Assembly (NCBI RefSeq): GCF_000719265.1
Contig: NZ_JOFL01000009.1
Coordinates: 158,777 to 222,776 of the forward strand
Source: Streptomyces roseoverticillatus
GTDB taxonomy: Bacteria; Actinomycetota; Actinomycetes; Streptomycetales; Streptomycetaceae
Direction of reading: 5' to 3'
DNA length: 64,000 nucleotides
The position numbers were made by a program, and so were the translations under genes. Below the pieces are notes generated by a model. That model did not search any database. It was given only the letters and a program-made list of their open reading frames with translations, and was not told the DNA's origin. Shown piece by piece: positions 1-9,530 of the stretch; the first letter of the stretch is position 1, and each line of letters starts with the position of its first letter.

Positions 1-3000
1 GCCCGCCGCCGCCGAGCAGCCCGCCGAGGCCGCCGCCGAGCCGGCTCCCGCCCGTTCGCGCTCGCGCCGTCGCGTCGCCGCCGGTGACGCCGAGCAGGCC
101 GCCGCCGCCCTGGAGGCCGCGAAGGAGGCGAGCCGCGCCCGCGAGGCCGCCGAGGCCGCGCCGGAGGAGGCCGCCGCCCCCGCGCGGGGTCGCCGCCGTG
201 CCGTGCGCCCCCCGACGGCCGTCTTCCAGGCGCCCGTCTTCACCGAGCCGATGTTCCAGACCCCGGAGACCGCCGCCGCTGCCGCTGCCGCGGCCGCCGT
301 GGAGGAGCCGGCCGAGGCCGAGGAGGAGCGCGAGGAGCGCGTCGTCGCCGAGGCTCCGGCCGCCGGCCGCCGCCGTCGCCGCCGCCGCGGCGAGCCCGCC
401 GAGGCCGAGCAGGCCGAGGCCGCACCGGTCGCCGCCGAGGAGGAGCCGGAGGCCGAGCCCGAGGAGGCCGAGGCCGCCGCCGAGGACGAGGAGCAGGGCG
501 AGCGCCCCTCCCGCCGCCGTCGCCGGGGTGGCCGTCGCCGCCGCCGTGGCGAGGCCGCCGAGGGCGAGACCGAGGAGGAGCCGGAGGCCGAGCCCGAGGA
601 GGCCGCCGAGGCCCGCGAGGAGGAGCCCGAGGAGGACGAGGAGGCCGCAGGCCTGGGCACGGCCGGCAGCCGTCGCCGCCGTCGCCGCCGCCGTCGCACC
701 GGTGAGGCCATCGAGACCGAGCCGGGCGCCGACGAGCCGGAGCGCACGGTCGTCAAGGTCCGCGAGCCCCGCAAGCGCGAGGAGCGCGAGCCCGGCACCG
801 GCTTCGACGAGGTGCAGTCCATCAAGGGCTCGACCCGCATGGAGGCGAAGAAGCAGCGCCGCCGCGAGGGCCGCGAGCAGGGCCGCCGCCGCGTGCCGAT
901 CATCACCGAGGCCGAGTTCCTGGCCCGCCGCGAGGCCGTCGAGCGCGTGATGGTCGTCCGCCAGAGCGGCGAGCGCACCCAGATCGGCGTGCTGGAGGAC
1001 AACGTCCTCGTCGAGCACTTCGTCAACAAGGAGCAGGCCACCAGCTACGTCGGCAACGTCTACCTGGGCAAGGTCCAGAACGTGCTGCCGTCGATGGAGG
1101 CCGCCTTCGTCGACATCGGCAAGGGCCGCAACGCCGTCCTGTACGCGGGCGAGGTCAACTTCGAGGCGCTCGGCATGGGCAACGGCCCGCGCCGCATCGA
1201 GACCGCGCTGAAGTCCGGCCAGTCCGTGCTCGTCCAGGTCACCAAGGACCCGATCGGGCACAAGGGCGCGCGTCTGACCAGCCAGGTCTCCCTCCCGGGC
1301 CGCTACCTCGTGTACGTGCCCGAGGGCTCGATGACCGGCATCAGCCGCAAGCTCCCCGACACCGAGCGGGCGCGCCTGAAGACCATCCTCAAGAAGATCG
1401 TCCCCGAGGACGCGGGCGTCATCGTGCGCACCGCCGCCGAGGGCGCGAGCGAGGACGAGCTGCGCCGCGACGTCGAGCGCCTGCAGGCGCAGTGGGAGGA
1501 CATCCAGAAGAAGGCGAAGCAGATCTCGACGAGCTCGCCGAGCCTGCTCTACGGCGAGCCGGACATGACCGTCCGCGTCGTCCGCGACATCTTCAACGAG
1601 GACTTCTCCAAGGTCATCGTCAGCGGTGACCAGGCCTGGGAGACCATCCACGGCTACGTCTCGCACGTCGCGCCCGACCTGGCCGACCGGCTGCAGAAGT
1701 GGACGTCGGACGTCGACGTCTTCGCCACGTACCGGATCGACGAGCAGCTGATGAAGGCGCTGGACCGCAAGGTCTGGCTGCCGAGCGGCGGATCGCTCGT
1801 GATCGACCGGACCGAGGCGATGGTCGTCGTCGACGTCAACACCGGCAAGTTCACCGGCCAGGGCGGCAACCTGGAGGAGACGGTCACCAGGAACAACCTG
1901 GAGGCGGCCGAGGAGATCGTGCGCCAGCTGCGGCTGCGCGACCTCGGTGGCATCATCGTGATCGACTTCATCGACATGGTGCTGGAGTCCAACCGGGACC
2001 TGGTGCTGCGGCGCCTGCTGGAGTGCCTGGGCCGTGACCGGACGAAGCACCAGGTCGCCGAGGTGACCTCGCTGGGTCTGGTCCAGATGACCCGCAAGCG
2101 GGTGGGCCAGGGCCTGCTGGAGTCCTTCTCCGAGGGCTGCGTGCACTGCAACGGCCGCGGCGTCATCGTCCACATGGACCAGCCGGCGTCGGTCGGCGGC
2201 GGTGGCGGCGGCAAGCGCGGCAAGAAGAAGGGCAAGGCCGGGCACGAGCACGTGCACGAGGCCGCCGCGGCTCCGGCCGCGGAGGAGGCCCCGTCGGCCG
2301 AGGAGGCCCCCGAGGCCGCCGAGGCGCCCGAGCTGGAGCCCGTCGCCGTCACCGAGGCCGAGCTTCAGCCGGCCGTCGGCGGTGACGAGGAGTGGTTCAG
2401 CAGCGCGTCCGAGGCGGAGGCCGCGGCCAAGCGCGGCGGCCGTACGCGCCGCCGGGCGACCCGCAAGGCGTCCGCTCCGGCGGGTGCGCCGCGGGTGGCC
2501 GAGGCTCCGGCCGAGGTCGTGGTGGAGGCGCCTGCGCCGGCCGCTGAGGCTGCTGCTGTCGCCGAGCCGGTCGAGGAGCCCGCGCCCGTCGCGGAGCCCG
2601 TGGAGGAGGCGGCTCCGGCCGCTCCCGCGCGGCCGCGCCGCCGGGTGACCCGCAGGGTCTCGGCTCCGGCGGGATCGCCGGCGGACGCCGAGGCGGCCGT
2701 CGTGGTCGTCCCGGCCGCGGCCGCGGCCGAGCCGGCAGCGGAGGCCCCCGAGGCCGCCGAGCCGGTCGCCGAGCCCGTCTCCGAGGGTGCCGAGGAGGCC
2801 GAGGCCGTGGCCCCGGCCAAGAAGACCGCCCGCAAGACGGCCGCGAAGAAGACGGCTGCCAAGAAGGCTCCGGCGAAGAAGGCCGCCGCCAAGAAGACGG
2901 CGGCCAAGAAGACGACGACCGCGAAGAAGGCCACGGCCAAGAAGACCGCCACGAAGACGGCGGCCAAGAAGGCCCCGGCCAAGCGGACGACGAAGAAGGC

Positions 3001-3031
3001 GGCGGAAGCGGTGTCCTCCTCGGAGGACTGA
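1..3031 (+). CDS. rne: RNase E/G family endoribonuclease, 5' end outside window
   Basis: Single-strand endoribonuclease for mRNA decay and rRNA/tRNA maturation. The frame is open from base 2, so the true start lies left of the window; the GTG at 203 is internal. The first 900 bases encode Ala/Glu stretches alternating with Arg clusters (up to nine Arg in a row), a disordered RNA-binding arm. An S1-like segment (about 940-1300) with VGNVYLGKVQNVLPSMEAAF precedes the nuclease core, where VVVDVNTGKFTG and IIVIDFIDM carry the two expected metal-binding aspartates. CVHCNGRG (near 2140) is the zinc-link Cys pair. The C-terminus (2815-3020) is a Lys/Ala/Thr repeat tail like histone H1. Arms on both sides of the core are typical of actinobacterial RNase E. 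Confidence 0.95.
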   Translation, partial: PAAAEQPAEAAAEPAPARSRSRRRVAAGDAEQAAAALEAAKEASRAREAAEAAPEEAAAPARGRRRAVRPPTAVFQAPVFTEPMFQTPETAAAAAAAAAVEEPAEAEEEREERVVAEAPAAGRRRRRRRGEPAEAEQAEAAPVAAEEEPEAEPEEAEAAAEDEEQGERPSRRRRRGGRRRRRGEAAEGETEEEPEAEPEEAAEAREEEPEEDEEAAGLGTAGSRRRRRRRRRTGEAIETEPGADEPERTVVKVREPRKREEREPGTGFDEVQSIKGSTRMEAKKQRRREGREQGRRRVPIITEAEFLARREAVERVMVVRQSGERTQIGVLEDNVLVEHFVNKEQATSYVGNVYLGKVQNVLPSMEAAFVDIGKGRNAVLYAGEVNFEALGMGNGPRRIETALKSGQSVLVQVTKDPIGHKGARLTSQVSLPGRYLVYVPEGSMTGISRKLPDTERARLKTILKKIVPEDAGVIVRTAAEGASEDELRRDVERLQAQWEDIQKKAKQISTSSPSLLYGEPDMTVRVVRDIFNEDFSKVIVSGDQAWETIHGYVSHVAPDLADRLQKWTSDVDVFATYRIDEQLMKALDRKVWLPSGGSLVIDRTEAMVVVDVNTGKFTGQGGNLEETVTRNNLEAAEEIVRQLRLRDLGGIIVIDFIDMVLESNRDLVLRRLLECLGRDRTKHQVAEVTSLGLVQMTRKRVGQGLLESFSEGCVHCNGRGVIVHMDQPASVGGGGGGKRGKKKGKAGHEHVHEAAAAPAAEEAPSAEEAPEAAEAPELEPVAVTEAELQPAVGGDEEWFSSASEAEAAAKRGGRTRRRATRKASAPAGAPRVAEAPAEVVVEAPAPAAEAAAVAEPVEEPAPVAEPVEEAAPAAPARPRRRVTRRVSAPAGSPADAEAAVVVVPAAAAAEPAAEAPEAAEPVAEPVSEGAEEAEAVAPAKKTARKTAAKKTAAKKAPAKKAAAKKTAAKKTTTAKKATAKKTATKTAAKKAPAKRTTKKAAEAVSSSED

Positions 3032-3039
3032 GCAACGCT

Positions 3040-3093
3040 CCGGTGCGGCGGGAGGGGTGCGCTGAGCCCAGCGCGCGACTCCCGCCGCACCGG
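3040..3093 (+). terminator. Hairpin terminator after rne
   Basis: A perfect 15-bp inverted repeat (3040-3054 with 3079-3093) nine bases after the rne stop, with GC-rich sequence in the loop. There is no T-run, as is common in Streptomyces. Confidence 0.6.
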
Positions 3094-3105
3094 TGATCGG
3101 CCGGT

Positions 3106-3134
3106 TTGACCCGTTCGTCAAGGGCACGTAATCT
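3106..3134 (+). promoter_or_regulatory. Consensus promoter for rplU-rpmA
   Basis: TTGACC (3106-3111) and TAATCT (3129-3134) are separated by exactly 17 bases, a near-consensus housekeeping (HrdB-type) promoter. A start near 3141 would leave a leader of about 150 nt before rplU, containing the hairpin CTCCCGGC/GCCGGGAG near 3179-3196. An autoregulatory ribosomal-protein leader is possible but not shown. Confidence 0.7.
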
Positions 3135-3288
3135 TGACGGTCGGTGTCTGTTACGGCACCACGCCACTGAGCAAACCCCTCCCGGCCCGCCGGGAGAGGC
3201 CGCTCGTCCACTCGGACAGTCACGGTCTCCGGCCCGTGCGAGCGGCTGGCATCAGAGGTCCCTTTACTAGCGAGAGAGTGAGATCCGC

Positions 3289-3609
3289 GTGTACGCAATC
3301 GTGCGTAGCGGCGGTCGCCAGCACAAGGTTGCTGTCGGCGACATCGTCGAGGTTGACAAGATTTCCACCGGCAAGGTGGGCGACGCGGTCGAGCTCTCGA
3401 CGCTGCTCGTCGTCGACGGCGAGAACGTCACCAGCGACCCGTGGGTCCTGGCCGGCATCAAGGTCTCGGCCGAGATCGTCGACCACCACAAGGGTGCCAA
3501 GATCGACATCCTGAAGTACAAGAACAAGACCGGTTACCGCAAGCGCATCGGTCACCGCCAGCAGTACACCGCGGTGAAGATCACCGGCATCCCCACGGCT
3601 GCGAAGTAA
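3289..3609 (+). CDS. rplU: 50S ribosomal protein L21
   Basis: Large-subunit r-protein that binds 23S rRNA. The 106-residue product begins [17 protein letters not shown], the family N-terminal signature, and ends with the basic stretch [16 protein letters not shown] expected for rRNA contact. The start is a GTG, chosen because the family signature begins at residue 2. It is followed after 14 bases by rpmA and then obg, the classic rplU-rpmA-obg operon. A strong promoter lies 155 bases upstream. Confidence 0.97.
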   Translation: MYAIVRSGGRQHKVAVGDIVEVDKISTGKVGDAVELSTLLVVDGENVTSDPWVLAGIKVSAEIVDHHKGAKIDILKYKNKTGYRKRIGHRQQYTAVKITGIPTAAK

Positions 3610-3623
3610 GGGACTGAGGAGAC

Positions 3624-3878
3624 ATGGCACACAAGAAGGGCGCATCGTCCACCCGGAACGGTCGCGATTCCAACGCTCAGCGGCTCGGCGTGAAGCGCTT
3701 CGGCGGTCAGCTCGTCAACGCCGGTGAGATCCTGGTCCGCCAGCGCGGCACCCACTTCCACCCGGGCGCCGGTGTCGGTCGCGGCGGCGACGACACCCTG
3801 TTCGCGCTTGAGGCCGGTGCGGTGCAGTTCGGCACCCACCGTGGCCGCAAGGTCGTCAACATCGTTCCGGCTGCCTGA
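3624..3878 (+). CDS. rpmA: 50S ribosomal protein L27
   Basis: Large-subunit protein whose N-terminal tail reaches the peptidyl-transferase centre. The 84-residue product starts [17 protein letters not shown], so the functional tail is present immediately, with no cleavable Firmicutes-type N-terminal extension. [20 protein letters not shown] is the usual core. An ACTGAGGAG ribosome-binding site sits just before the ATG. It is co-transcribed with rplU. Confidence 0.98.
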   Translation: MAHKKGASSTRNGRDSNAQRLGVKRFGGQLVNAGEILVRQRGTHFHPGAGVGRGGDDTLFALEAGAVQFGTHRGRKVVNIVPAA

Positions 3879-3902
3879 CCCAAGGCTTCCGTAGAGCGAT
3901 AA

Positions 3903-3949
3903 GCGAGGGCGGACCTCCCTTCCCTGCGGGGAAGCGGGGCCGCCCTCGC
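3903..3949 (+). terminator. Hairpin between rpmA and obg
   Basis: GCGAGGGCGG (3903-3912) and CCGCCCTCGC (3940-3949) form a 10-bp stem in the 120-base rpmA-obg gap. It probably attenuates transcription between the abundant r-protein genes and obg. Confidence 0.5.
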
Positions 3950-3998
3950 TGCGTTACAACGTAAGACATCCCCTGTACGTATCTGGAGGCACACTGCT

Positions 3999-5435
3999 AT
4001 GACCACCTTCGTGGACCGCGTCGAGCTGCACGTCGCCGCGGGTAACGGAGGCCATGGCTGCGCCTCCGTGCACCGGGAGAAGTTCAAGCCGCTCGGCGGC
4101 CCGGACGGCGGCAACGGCGGCCGTGGCGGCGACGTGATCCTGGTCGTGGACCAGTCCGTCACCACCCTGCTCGAGTACCACCACAGCCCGCACCGCAAGG
4201 CCACCAACGGCAAGCCCGGCGAGGGCGGCAACCGCTCCGGCAAGGACGGCTCCGACCTCGTCCTGCCCGTCCCGGACGGCACCGTCGTCCTGGACGCCAA
4301 GGGCAACGTCCTGGCCGACCTCGTCGGCGAGGGCACCACCTACATCGCCGCCCAGGGCGGCCGCGGCGGCCTCGGCAACGCCGCGCTGGCCTCGGCCCGC
4401 CGCAAGGCCCCCGGCTTCGCGCTGCTCGGCGAGCCCGGCCAGACCGGCGACGTCGTCCTGGAGCTCAAGACCGTCGCCGACGTGGCCCTCGTCGGCTTCC
4501 CGAGCGCCGGCAAGTCCTCGCTGATCTCGGTGCTCTCCGCGGCCAAGCCGAAGATCGCCGACTACCCGTTCACCACGCTCGTCCCGAACCTGGGCGTCGT
4601 CACGGCCGGTGCGACCGTCTACACCATCGCCGACGTGCCCGGCCTGATCCCCGGCGCCAGCCAGGGCAAGGGCCTCGGCCTGGAGTTCCTGCGCCACGTC
4701 GAGCGCTGTTCGGTGCTCGTGCACGTCCTCGACACCGCGACGCTGGAGTCCGAGCGCGACCCGCTGACCGACCTCGACGTCATCGAGGCGGAGCTGCGGG
4801 AGTACGGCGGCCTGGAGGACCGGCCGCGCATCGTCGTCCTCAACAAGGTCGACATCCCCGACGGCCAGGACCTCGCGGACATGATCCGCCCCGACCTGGA
4901 GGCCCGCGGCTACCGCGTCTTCGAGGTCTCCGCGGTCTCCCGGCACGGCCTGAAGGAGCTGTCCTTCGCGCTCGCCGGCATCGTCGCCGAGGCGCGCGCC
5001 GCGAAGCCGAAGGAGGAGGCGACCCGCATCGTCATCCGCCCGAAGGCCGTCGACGACGCGGGCTTCACCGTCACCCTGGAAGAGGACGGCCTCTACCGCG
5101 TGCGCGGCGAGAAGCCGGAGCGCTGGGTGCGCCAGACCGACTTCAACAACGACGAGGCCGTGGGCTACCTCGCCGACCGCCTCAACCGCCTCGGCGTCGA
5201 GGACCAGCTGATGAAGGCCGGTGCCCGCGCGGGCGACGGCGTCGCCATCGGCTCCGAGGACGACGCGGTCGTCTTCGACTGGGAGCCGTCGATGGCCGCC
5301 GGTGCGGAGATGCTGGGGCGTCGTGGTGAGGACCACCGCCTCGAGGCGCCGAGGCCTGCGGCGCAGCGGCGTCGGGACCGGGACGCGGAGCGGGACGAGG
5401 CGGACCGGGAGTACGACGAGTTCAACCCGTTCTGA
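3999..5435 (+). CDS. obg: Obg/CgtA GTPase
   Basis: Essential ribosome-associated GTPase for 50S assembly and stress/differentiation signalling. The 478-residue product has three domains: the glycine-rich Obg fold (residues 1-158, [15 protein letters not shown]), the G domain (G1 GFPSAGKSS near 165, G3 DVPGLIPGA near 212, G4 NKVD near 281), and the OCT domain (about 340-420). A charged tail rich in Arg, Asp and Glu, ending DEFNPF, follows. The ATG is preceded by TGGAGG. It is the third gene of the rplU-rpmA-obg cluster. In S. coelicolor this protein is linked to aerial mycelium formation. Confidence 0.97.
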   Translation: MTTFVDRVELHVAAGNGGHGCASVHREKFKPLGGPDGGNGGRGGDVILVVDQSVTTLLEYHHSPHRKATNGKPGEGGNRSGKDGSDLVLPVPDGTVVLDAKGNVLADLVGEGTTYIAAQGGRGGLGNAALASARRKAPGFALLGEPGQTGDVVLELKTVADVALVGFPSAGKSSLISVLSAAKPKIADYPFTTLVPNLGVVTAGATVYTIADVPGLIPGASQGKGLGLEFLRHVERCSVLVHVLDTATLESERDPLTDLDVIEAELREYGGLEDRPRIVVLNKVDIPDGQDLADMIRPDLEARGYRVFEVSAVSRHGLKELSFALAGIVAEARAAKPKEEATRIVIRPKAVDDAGFTVTLEEDGLYRVRGEKPERWVRQTDFNNDEAVGYLADRLNRLGVEDQLMKAGARAGDGVAIGSEDDAVVFDWEPSMAAGAEMLGRRGEDHRLEAPRPAAQRRRDRDAERDEADREYDEFNPF

Positions 5436-5493
5436 CGGTTCCCGTGCCGGGTGCGTCTGTGCGGCCCCACGCGCTGCACGGACGGGCCCCGTC

Positions 5494-5692
5494 AGGGGCG
5501 CGGGGAACGGCGCCCCGTCAAAGGGGCGCGGGGAACTGCGCGACCAGCCGAAGACGGCCTTCAGTCGACGCAGCACCTGGCCTCCGGCCATACGTAAGGC
5601 CCCCGGGAGGGAAACCTCCCGGGGGCCTTACTCATGCCTTGTCAGTCGGCTGCGGGCCGACCGTGGTTGCTCGCGCCGTTCCCCGCGCCCCT
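5494..5692. repeat. Three copies of a 15-mer found in Streptomyces spacers
   Basis: AGGGGCGCGGGGAAC occurs at 5494-5508 and 5522-5536, and as its exact reverse complement at 5678-5692. The second copy continues into TGCGCGACCAGCC, which I recall as common in Streptomyces spacers. The 335-base gap 5436-5770 contains only these copies and two terminator hairpins. Confidence 0.75.
5595..5630 (+). terminator. 16-bp GAAA-loop hairpin after obg
   Basis: A perfect 16-bp stem (5595-5610 with 5615-5630) closed by a GAAA tetraloop. It very likely terminates obg and could act on both strands. Confidence 0.7.
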
Positions 5693-5713
5693 TACGGGGC
5701 GCGGCACCGCACA

Positions 5714-5762
5714 CAGCATGACGAAGGCCCGGGAGGAAACCTCCCGGGCCTTCGTCATGCTG
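5714..5762 (-). terminator. 23-bp bidirectional terminator between convergent genes
   Basis: A perfect inverted repeat (5714-5736 with 5740-5762) around AAA, ending a few bases from the stop of the minus-strand glycerophosphotransferase gene. It shares the GGGAGG-loop-CCTCCC core with the hairpin at 5595-5630. Confidence 0.75.
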
Positions 5763-5770
5763 ACGCAGTC

Positions 5771-7807
5771 TTACACCGCCGCAGCCGCATCCGCCTCGCG
5801 CTGCATCGGGATCTCGGAGGCGCGAGCCTCCATCCGTGCGCGCCGGGCGTCGGCCTCCGCGGCGAGCGCCAGCGCCGCCGCGTTGAAGCGGACCAGGGAC
5901 GGCGGGTCGGACGGGCCGAGGAGCTGGACCTTGAGCTCGGCGCGGGCCTCGGCGAGGCCGTCCAGGCGGGGGTTGCGGACGGCCGCGAGCAGGCCCGCGA
6001 CCTCGCCGGCCTCCGGCGTGAGGATCGTCGCCGCGCTGACGGTCGGGAAGTTCGAGCGGAACTCCTCCTCGGTCATGCCGCTGGTGTTGGCGACGGCGTA
6101 CGGCTTCTCGCTGATCAGGTAGTCCGAGACGACGCTCGACACGTCGCTGATCAGGACGTCCGCTTCGTTGAAGCAGCTGAAGAGCGCCGGGCGGGCGGTG
6201 GTGATGATCTGGTGCTCCCACTCCGGCAGGGAGGCCCAGTAGGCGGCTTCCCAGGCGGCGGTGGCGGCCTCGACGGTCGCGGCGCGGCCCGCCTCGGGCG
6301 TGCCCTGGAGCATCATCCGCTCGATCTCGTCCGCGCTGTCGCGGAACGTGCTCGTCGTCAGGCGGTCCAGCTCGGCCGTGCGGCGGTCGAGCTCGGCGGC
6401 GGCCTCCGGGCCCGGGCGGGCGCCGGTGCGGGCTGCGGCGGCCTCGCGGATCATGGCCTGGATGCGCTCGTTGGCGCGGCCCGCGCGCGGGTCGACGGAG
6501 CCGGTCATCGGGTGCGGCTTGTAGAGGAGGCGCACCTTGGGGTCGGCGAGGAGCGCGCGGACGACGTTCTCGCCGGCGAGCATCACCGAGGTGTTGCCGG
6601 GGTTGCCGTCCCAGCCCTCCCACGTGGGGGCGTACAGCACGGTGGTGAACTCGCGCGTCGGTGCGCCCGCGTACGGGCGGATCGGGGCCAGCTGCGGGCG
6701 GCCGACCTCGACCACGTCGCGGTCGTCGACGCCGATGTCGGCGAGCTGGTAGCGCTCGCGGGCGGCGGGGCCGGCGACCCAGATCTCGTCGTACGCCTTG
6801 GAGTACGGGTTGCAGCTGGAGAGCTTGTCGCTCTCGCCGTGGTTGATGAACGCGTGCTTGATCGACGGCATCCGCAGGACCTGCGAGGTCTTACCGGAGT
6901 TCGCCGGGTGGATCATCATCTTCAGCGAGGACTTCTCCAGGGCCATCAGGTGGACGACCTTGGGGATGCAGATGATCGGCACGTCGGTGGCCTCGATCTT
7001 CTGCACCATGAAGCGCTCGCGGAGCACGATCACGGGGTTGCCGTCGAGCGCGGCGAGGGTGGAGAGCCACATGTTGGCCTGGTAGGCCGAGGTGGTGCCG
7101 CCGGAGAAGTACATGCCCGCGGTCGGCTGGTAGTCGGCCAGCCAGCGGTCGAGCCACTCCAGGGCGCGCTGCTCGTCCGCGATGCGCTTCTTGGGCCGCA
7201 GCCAGCCCGCCAGGTGGACGGTGCCGCCCGCGGCCAGCAGGAGGGCCACGGCGATGCCGAGGATGCCCCACAGGGGCTTCTCCGTGCCGGCGGTGACCAG
7301 CATGCCCGCGGTGGCGGGGATCGCGAAGCGCAGCAGGCGGCGGCCGTGCTGGCGGGCCAGCAGGCGCGGCGGCGCGGCGGTCAGGCGCAGGCCGGTCGTG
7401 TCGATGTTGCGGGTCACGAAGGGCAGCGTGCGGCTGCGCCGGACCAGGATCGCGGTGGCCTGGCAGGCGAGGTGCGCGGCGTAGAAGAGGACGAGACCGA
7501 CGAAGAGGGGGGCGTATCCGCGCAGCGAGCCGTCGCCCTGGAGCCGGAGCAGCCCGAGGAGGACCAGCATGTCGCGCAGCAGCTGCCGGACCATGACGTC
7601 GAAGCGGACCTTGCCGAGGACGGCGACGAGACCGGGGTCACGGTGCTGCAGGTAGAGATCGAGGGCGAGCCCCGCCGCGGAGGCGGCGATCAGCAACGGC
7701 ACGTTGGGCAGCAGGGCGCCGGCGAGCTGCGTGGCGAAGAACACCAGCATCGCGAGCAGCGCCGCGGCCTGGACGGCGCGTCGGGAGGCTGTTCCGGCAG
7801 AAGGCAC
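5771..7807 (-). CDS. Membrane-anchored CDP-glycerol glycerophosphotransferase family protein
   Basis: TagF/TagB-like enzyme of teichoic-acid-type glycopolymer synthesis, transferring glycerol-phosphate units from CDP-glycerol at the membrane. I start it at the GTG at 7807 (AGGAG upstream), giving 678 residues; the frame is open 42 codons further. The first 200 residues contain several hydrophobic segments, an unusual N-terminal membrane domain. The catalytic half follows: INHGESDK, FTTVLYAPTWEGWDGN, YKPHPM (about residue 430) and LISDVSSVVSDYLISEKPY (about 555) are the family's conserved His and Asp/Ser motifs. It is convergent with obg and divergent from proB. S. coelicolor carries wall-polymer glycosyltransferase genes at this position. 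Confidence 0.85.
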   Translation of the reverse strand: MPSAGTASRRAVQAAALLAMLVFFATQLAGALLPNVPLLIAASAAGLALDLYLQHRDPGLVAVLGKVRFDVMVRQLLRDMLVLLGLLRLQGDGSLRGYAPLFVGLVLFYAAHLACQATAILVRRSRTLPFVTRNIDTTGLRLTAAPPRLLARQHGRRLLRFAIPATAGMLVTAGTEKPLWGILGIAVALLLAAGGTVHLAGWLRPKKRIADEQRALEWLDRWLADYQPTAGMYFSGGTTSAYQANMWLSTLAALDGNPVIVLRERFMVQKIEATDVPIICIPKVVHLMALEKSSLKMMIHPANSGKTSQVLRMPSIKHAFINHGESDKLSSCNPYSKAYDEIWVAGPAARERYQLADIGVDDRDVVEVGRPQLAPIRPYAGAPTREFTTVLYAPTWEGWDGNPGNTSVMLAGENVVRALLADPKVRLLYKPHPMTGSVDPRAGRANERIQAMIREAAAARTGARPGPEAAAELDRRTAELDRLTTSTFRDSADEIERMMLQGTPEAGRAATVEAATAAWEAAYWASLPEWEHQIITTARPALFSCFNEADVLISDVSSVVSDYLISEKPYAVANTSGMTEEEFRSNFPTVSAATILTPEAGEVAGLLAAVRNPRLDGLAEARAELKVQLLGPSDPPSLVRFNAAALALAAEADARRARMEARASEIPMQREADAAAAV

Positions 7808-8039
7808 TGGGAGGGCTCCTGGCAGGCGGACGTAGGGGGGACTGTTTGGGTGTGGGGGAACCGTGCCTGGGCAACGGTCGACTACCGACCGTATGACGCG
7901 GGCTGGTCCAGGAGCAATCTTCCGTGATGGCAATCATCGCAAAACAGGGCCGAACGACCACAATCTCAGACGGTAGATTTGCGGGCCTGAGGCAGCCCGG
8001 CAGAGGCGGGCGACCGGCGAATCGGCTGAGGTGTGTGCG

Positions 8040-9182
8040 GTGACTGGGGCAGGGGAGCAGCAAGGGGTCCGTGCGGCGGCGGTGGCGGCCGCGCGCAGGA
8101 TCGTGGTCAAGGTGGGGTCGTCCTCGCTCACCACCGCGGGCGGGGGACTGGACGCCGACCGCGTTGACGCGCTCGTCGACACGCTCGCCAAGGCCGGCGG
8201 CGAGAAGGAGATCGTGCTGGTCTCCTCCGGCGCCATCGCGGCCGGGCTGGCCCCGCTGGGCCTCGCCCGGCGCCCGCGCGACCTGGCCCGCCAGCAGGCC
8301 GCCGCCAGCGTCGGCCAGGGCCTCCTCGTCGCCCGTTACACCGCGTCGTTCGCCCGTTACGGCCGGCGCGTGGGTCAGGTGCTGCTCACGACGGACGACA
8401 CCAGCCGCCGCGCGCACTACCGCAACGCCCGCCGGACGCTGGACCAGCTGCTGGCCATGGGCGCGGTGCCGGTCGTCAACGAGAACGACACGGTGGCCAC
8501 GGACGAGATCCGCTTCGGCGACAACGACCGGCTGGCCGCCCTCGTGGCCCACCTCGTACGGGCGGACCTGCTGGTGCTCCTCTCCGACGTGGACGGCCTC
8601 TACGACGGCGACCCGTCCACGCCGGGCACCTCGCGGATCGACGAGGTCACCGGGCCGAAGGACCTGGAGGGCATCTCGATCGGCAGCGCGGGCAAGGCCG
8701 GCGTCGGCACGGGCGGCATGGTCACCAAGGTCGACGCCGCCGGGATCGCGGCCGCCGCCGGCATCCCCGTCGTCCTCACCTCCGCCAGCCGCGCGGCGGA
8801 CGCCCTCGCCGGCCGCTCCACCGGCACCTTCTTCCACCGCACCGGGCGCCGCTCCGCCGACCGCCTGCTGTGGCTCGCGCACGCCTCCACGCCCCAAGGC
8901 GCGCTGACCCTCGACGAGGGGGCCGTCCGGGCCGTGGTCGACGGCACGGGCTCGCTGCTGCCGGCGGGCATCGCCGGGGTCGAGGGCGAGTTCAGCGCGG
9001 GCGACCCCGTCGAGCTGCGCGACACCGAGGGCCGGGCCGTGGCGCGCGGGCTCGTGGCCTTCGACGCGGGCGAGATCCCGCAGCTGCTCGGCCGCTCCAC
9101 CCGCGACCTGGCCCGGGAGCTCGGGCCGGAGTACGAGCGCGAGGTCGTGCACCGCGACGACCTGGTCGTGCTGCGCCGCTGA
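8040..9182 (+). CDS. proB: Glutamate 5-kinase
   Basis: First step of proline synthesis: ATP-dependent phosphorylation of L-glutamate. The 380-residue product has an amino-acid-kinase domain (RIVVKVGSSSLT, VLVSSGAIAAG, VPVVNENDTVATDEI, FGDNDRLAALVA, GTGGMVTKVDAA) and a C-terminal PUA domain (about residue 285 onward). I prefer the GTG at 8040, which has GAGG eight bases upstream, over the GTG at 8031. It is followed by a small conserved gene and proA. Confidence 0.96.
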   Translation: MTGAGEQQGVRAAAVAAARRIVVKVGSSSLTTAGGGLDADRVDALVDTLAKAGGEKEIVLVSSGAIAAGLAPLGLARRPRDLARQQAAASVGQGLLVARYTASFARYGRRVGQVLLTTDDTSRRAHYRNARRTLDQLLAMGAVPVVNENDTVATDEIRFGDNDRLAALVAHLVRADLLVLLSDVDGLYDGDPSTPGTSRIDEVTGPKDLEGISIGSAGKAGVGTGGMVTKVDAAGIAAAAGIPVVLTSASRAADALAGRSTGTFFHRTGRRSADRLLWLAHASTPQGALTLDEGAVRAVVDGTGSLLPAGIAGVEGEFSAGDPVELRDTEGRAVARGLVAFDAGEIPQLLGRSTRDLARELGPEYEREVVHRDDLVVLRR

Positions 9183-9216
9183 CGAGCGTCACCCACGGCG
9201 ACACAGCGGTAACGGA

Positions 9217-9239
9217 TCCGGCCCCACGGCGGGGCCGGA
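9217..9239 (+). terminator. Hairpin after proB
   Basis: TCCGGCCCC (9217-9225) pairs with GGGGCCGGA (9231-9239) across a 5-base loop, 35 bases after the proB stop. The rest of the 348-base gap to the next start (9531) shows no further gene or site that I can support. Confidence 0.6.
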
Positions 9240-9530
9240 CGGTGCGGTAAGTCCAGCCTTTCCATGGGGCCTTTCCGCAAAAACCCCACGCGGCCGCCCG
9301 CAGACTGGTCAACTTTGATGCGAGAGCGACGACCAGCACCACCGCTCCGCCGTACGCACGCGGAGCAGCGAGCAAGGAGGCCGCCGGTGAGACGAGGGCG
9401 CCCAGGGGCGCTGCCCCGCGCTGGAGGCACGCCCCCAGCCACGGCCGCGGGCTCCTCCGCCCAGGCCCGCGGGGCCGTGGGGGAGACGCGCGCGCTGACG
9501 AGCGTCGCGGGCGGGGGCGGGGGCGATGCC

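Noticed and set aside
203..205. GTG 203 as the start of rne
   Set aside because: The frame is open from the left edge with the same Ala/Glu/Arg-rich composition, so this GTG is internal.
9264..9530. N-terminal extension of the small gene before proA
   Set aside because: The extra 89 residues are low-complexity Arg/Pro and overlap the proB terminator region; the conserved part starts near 9531.
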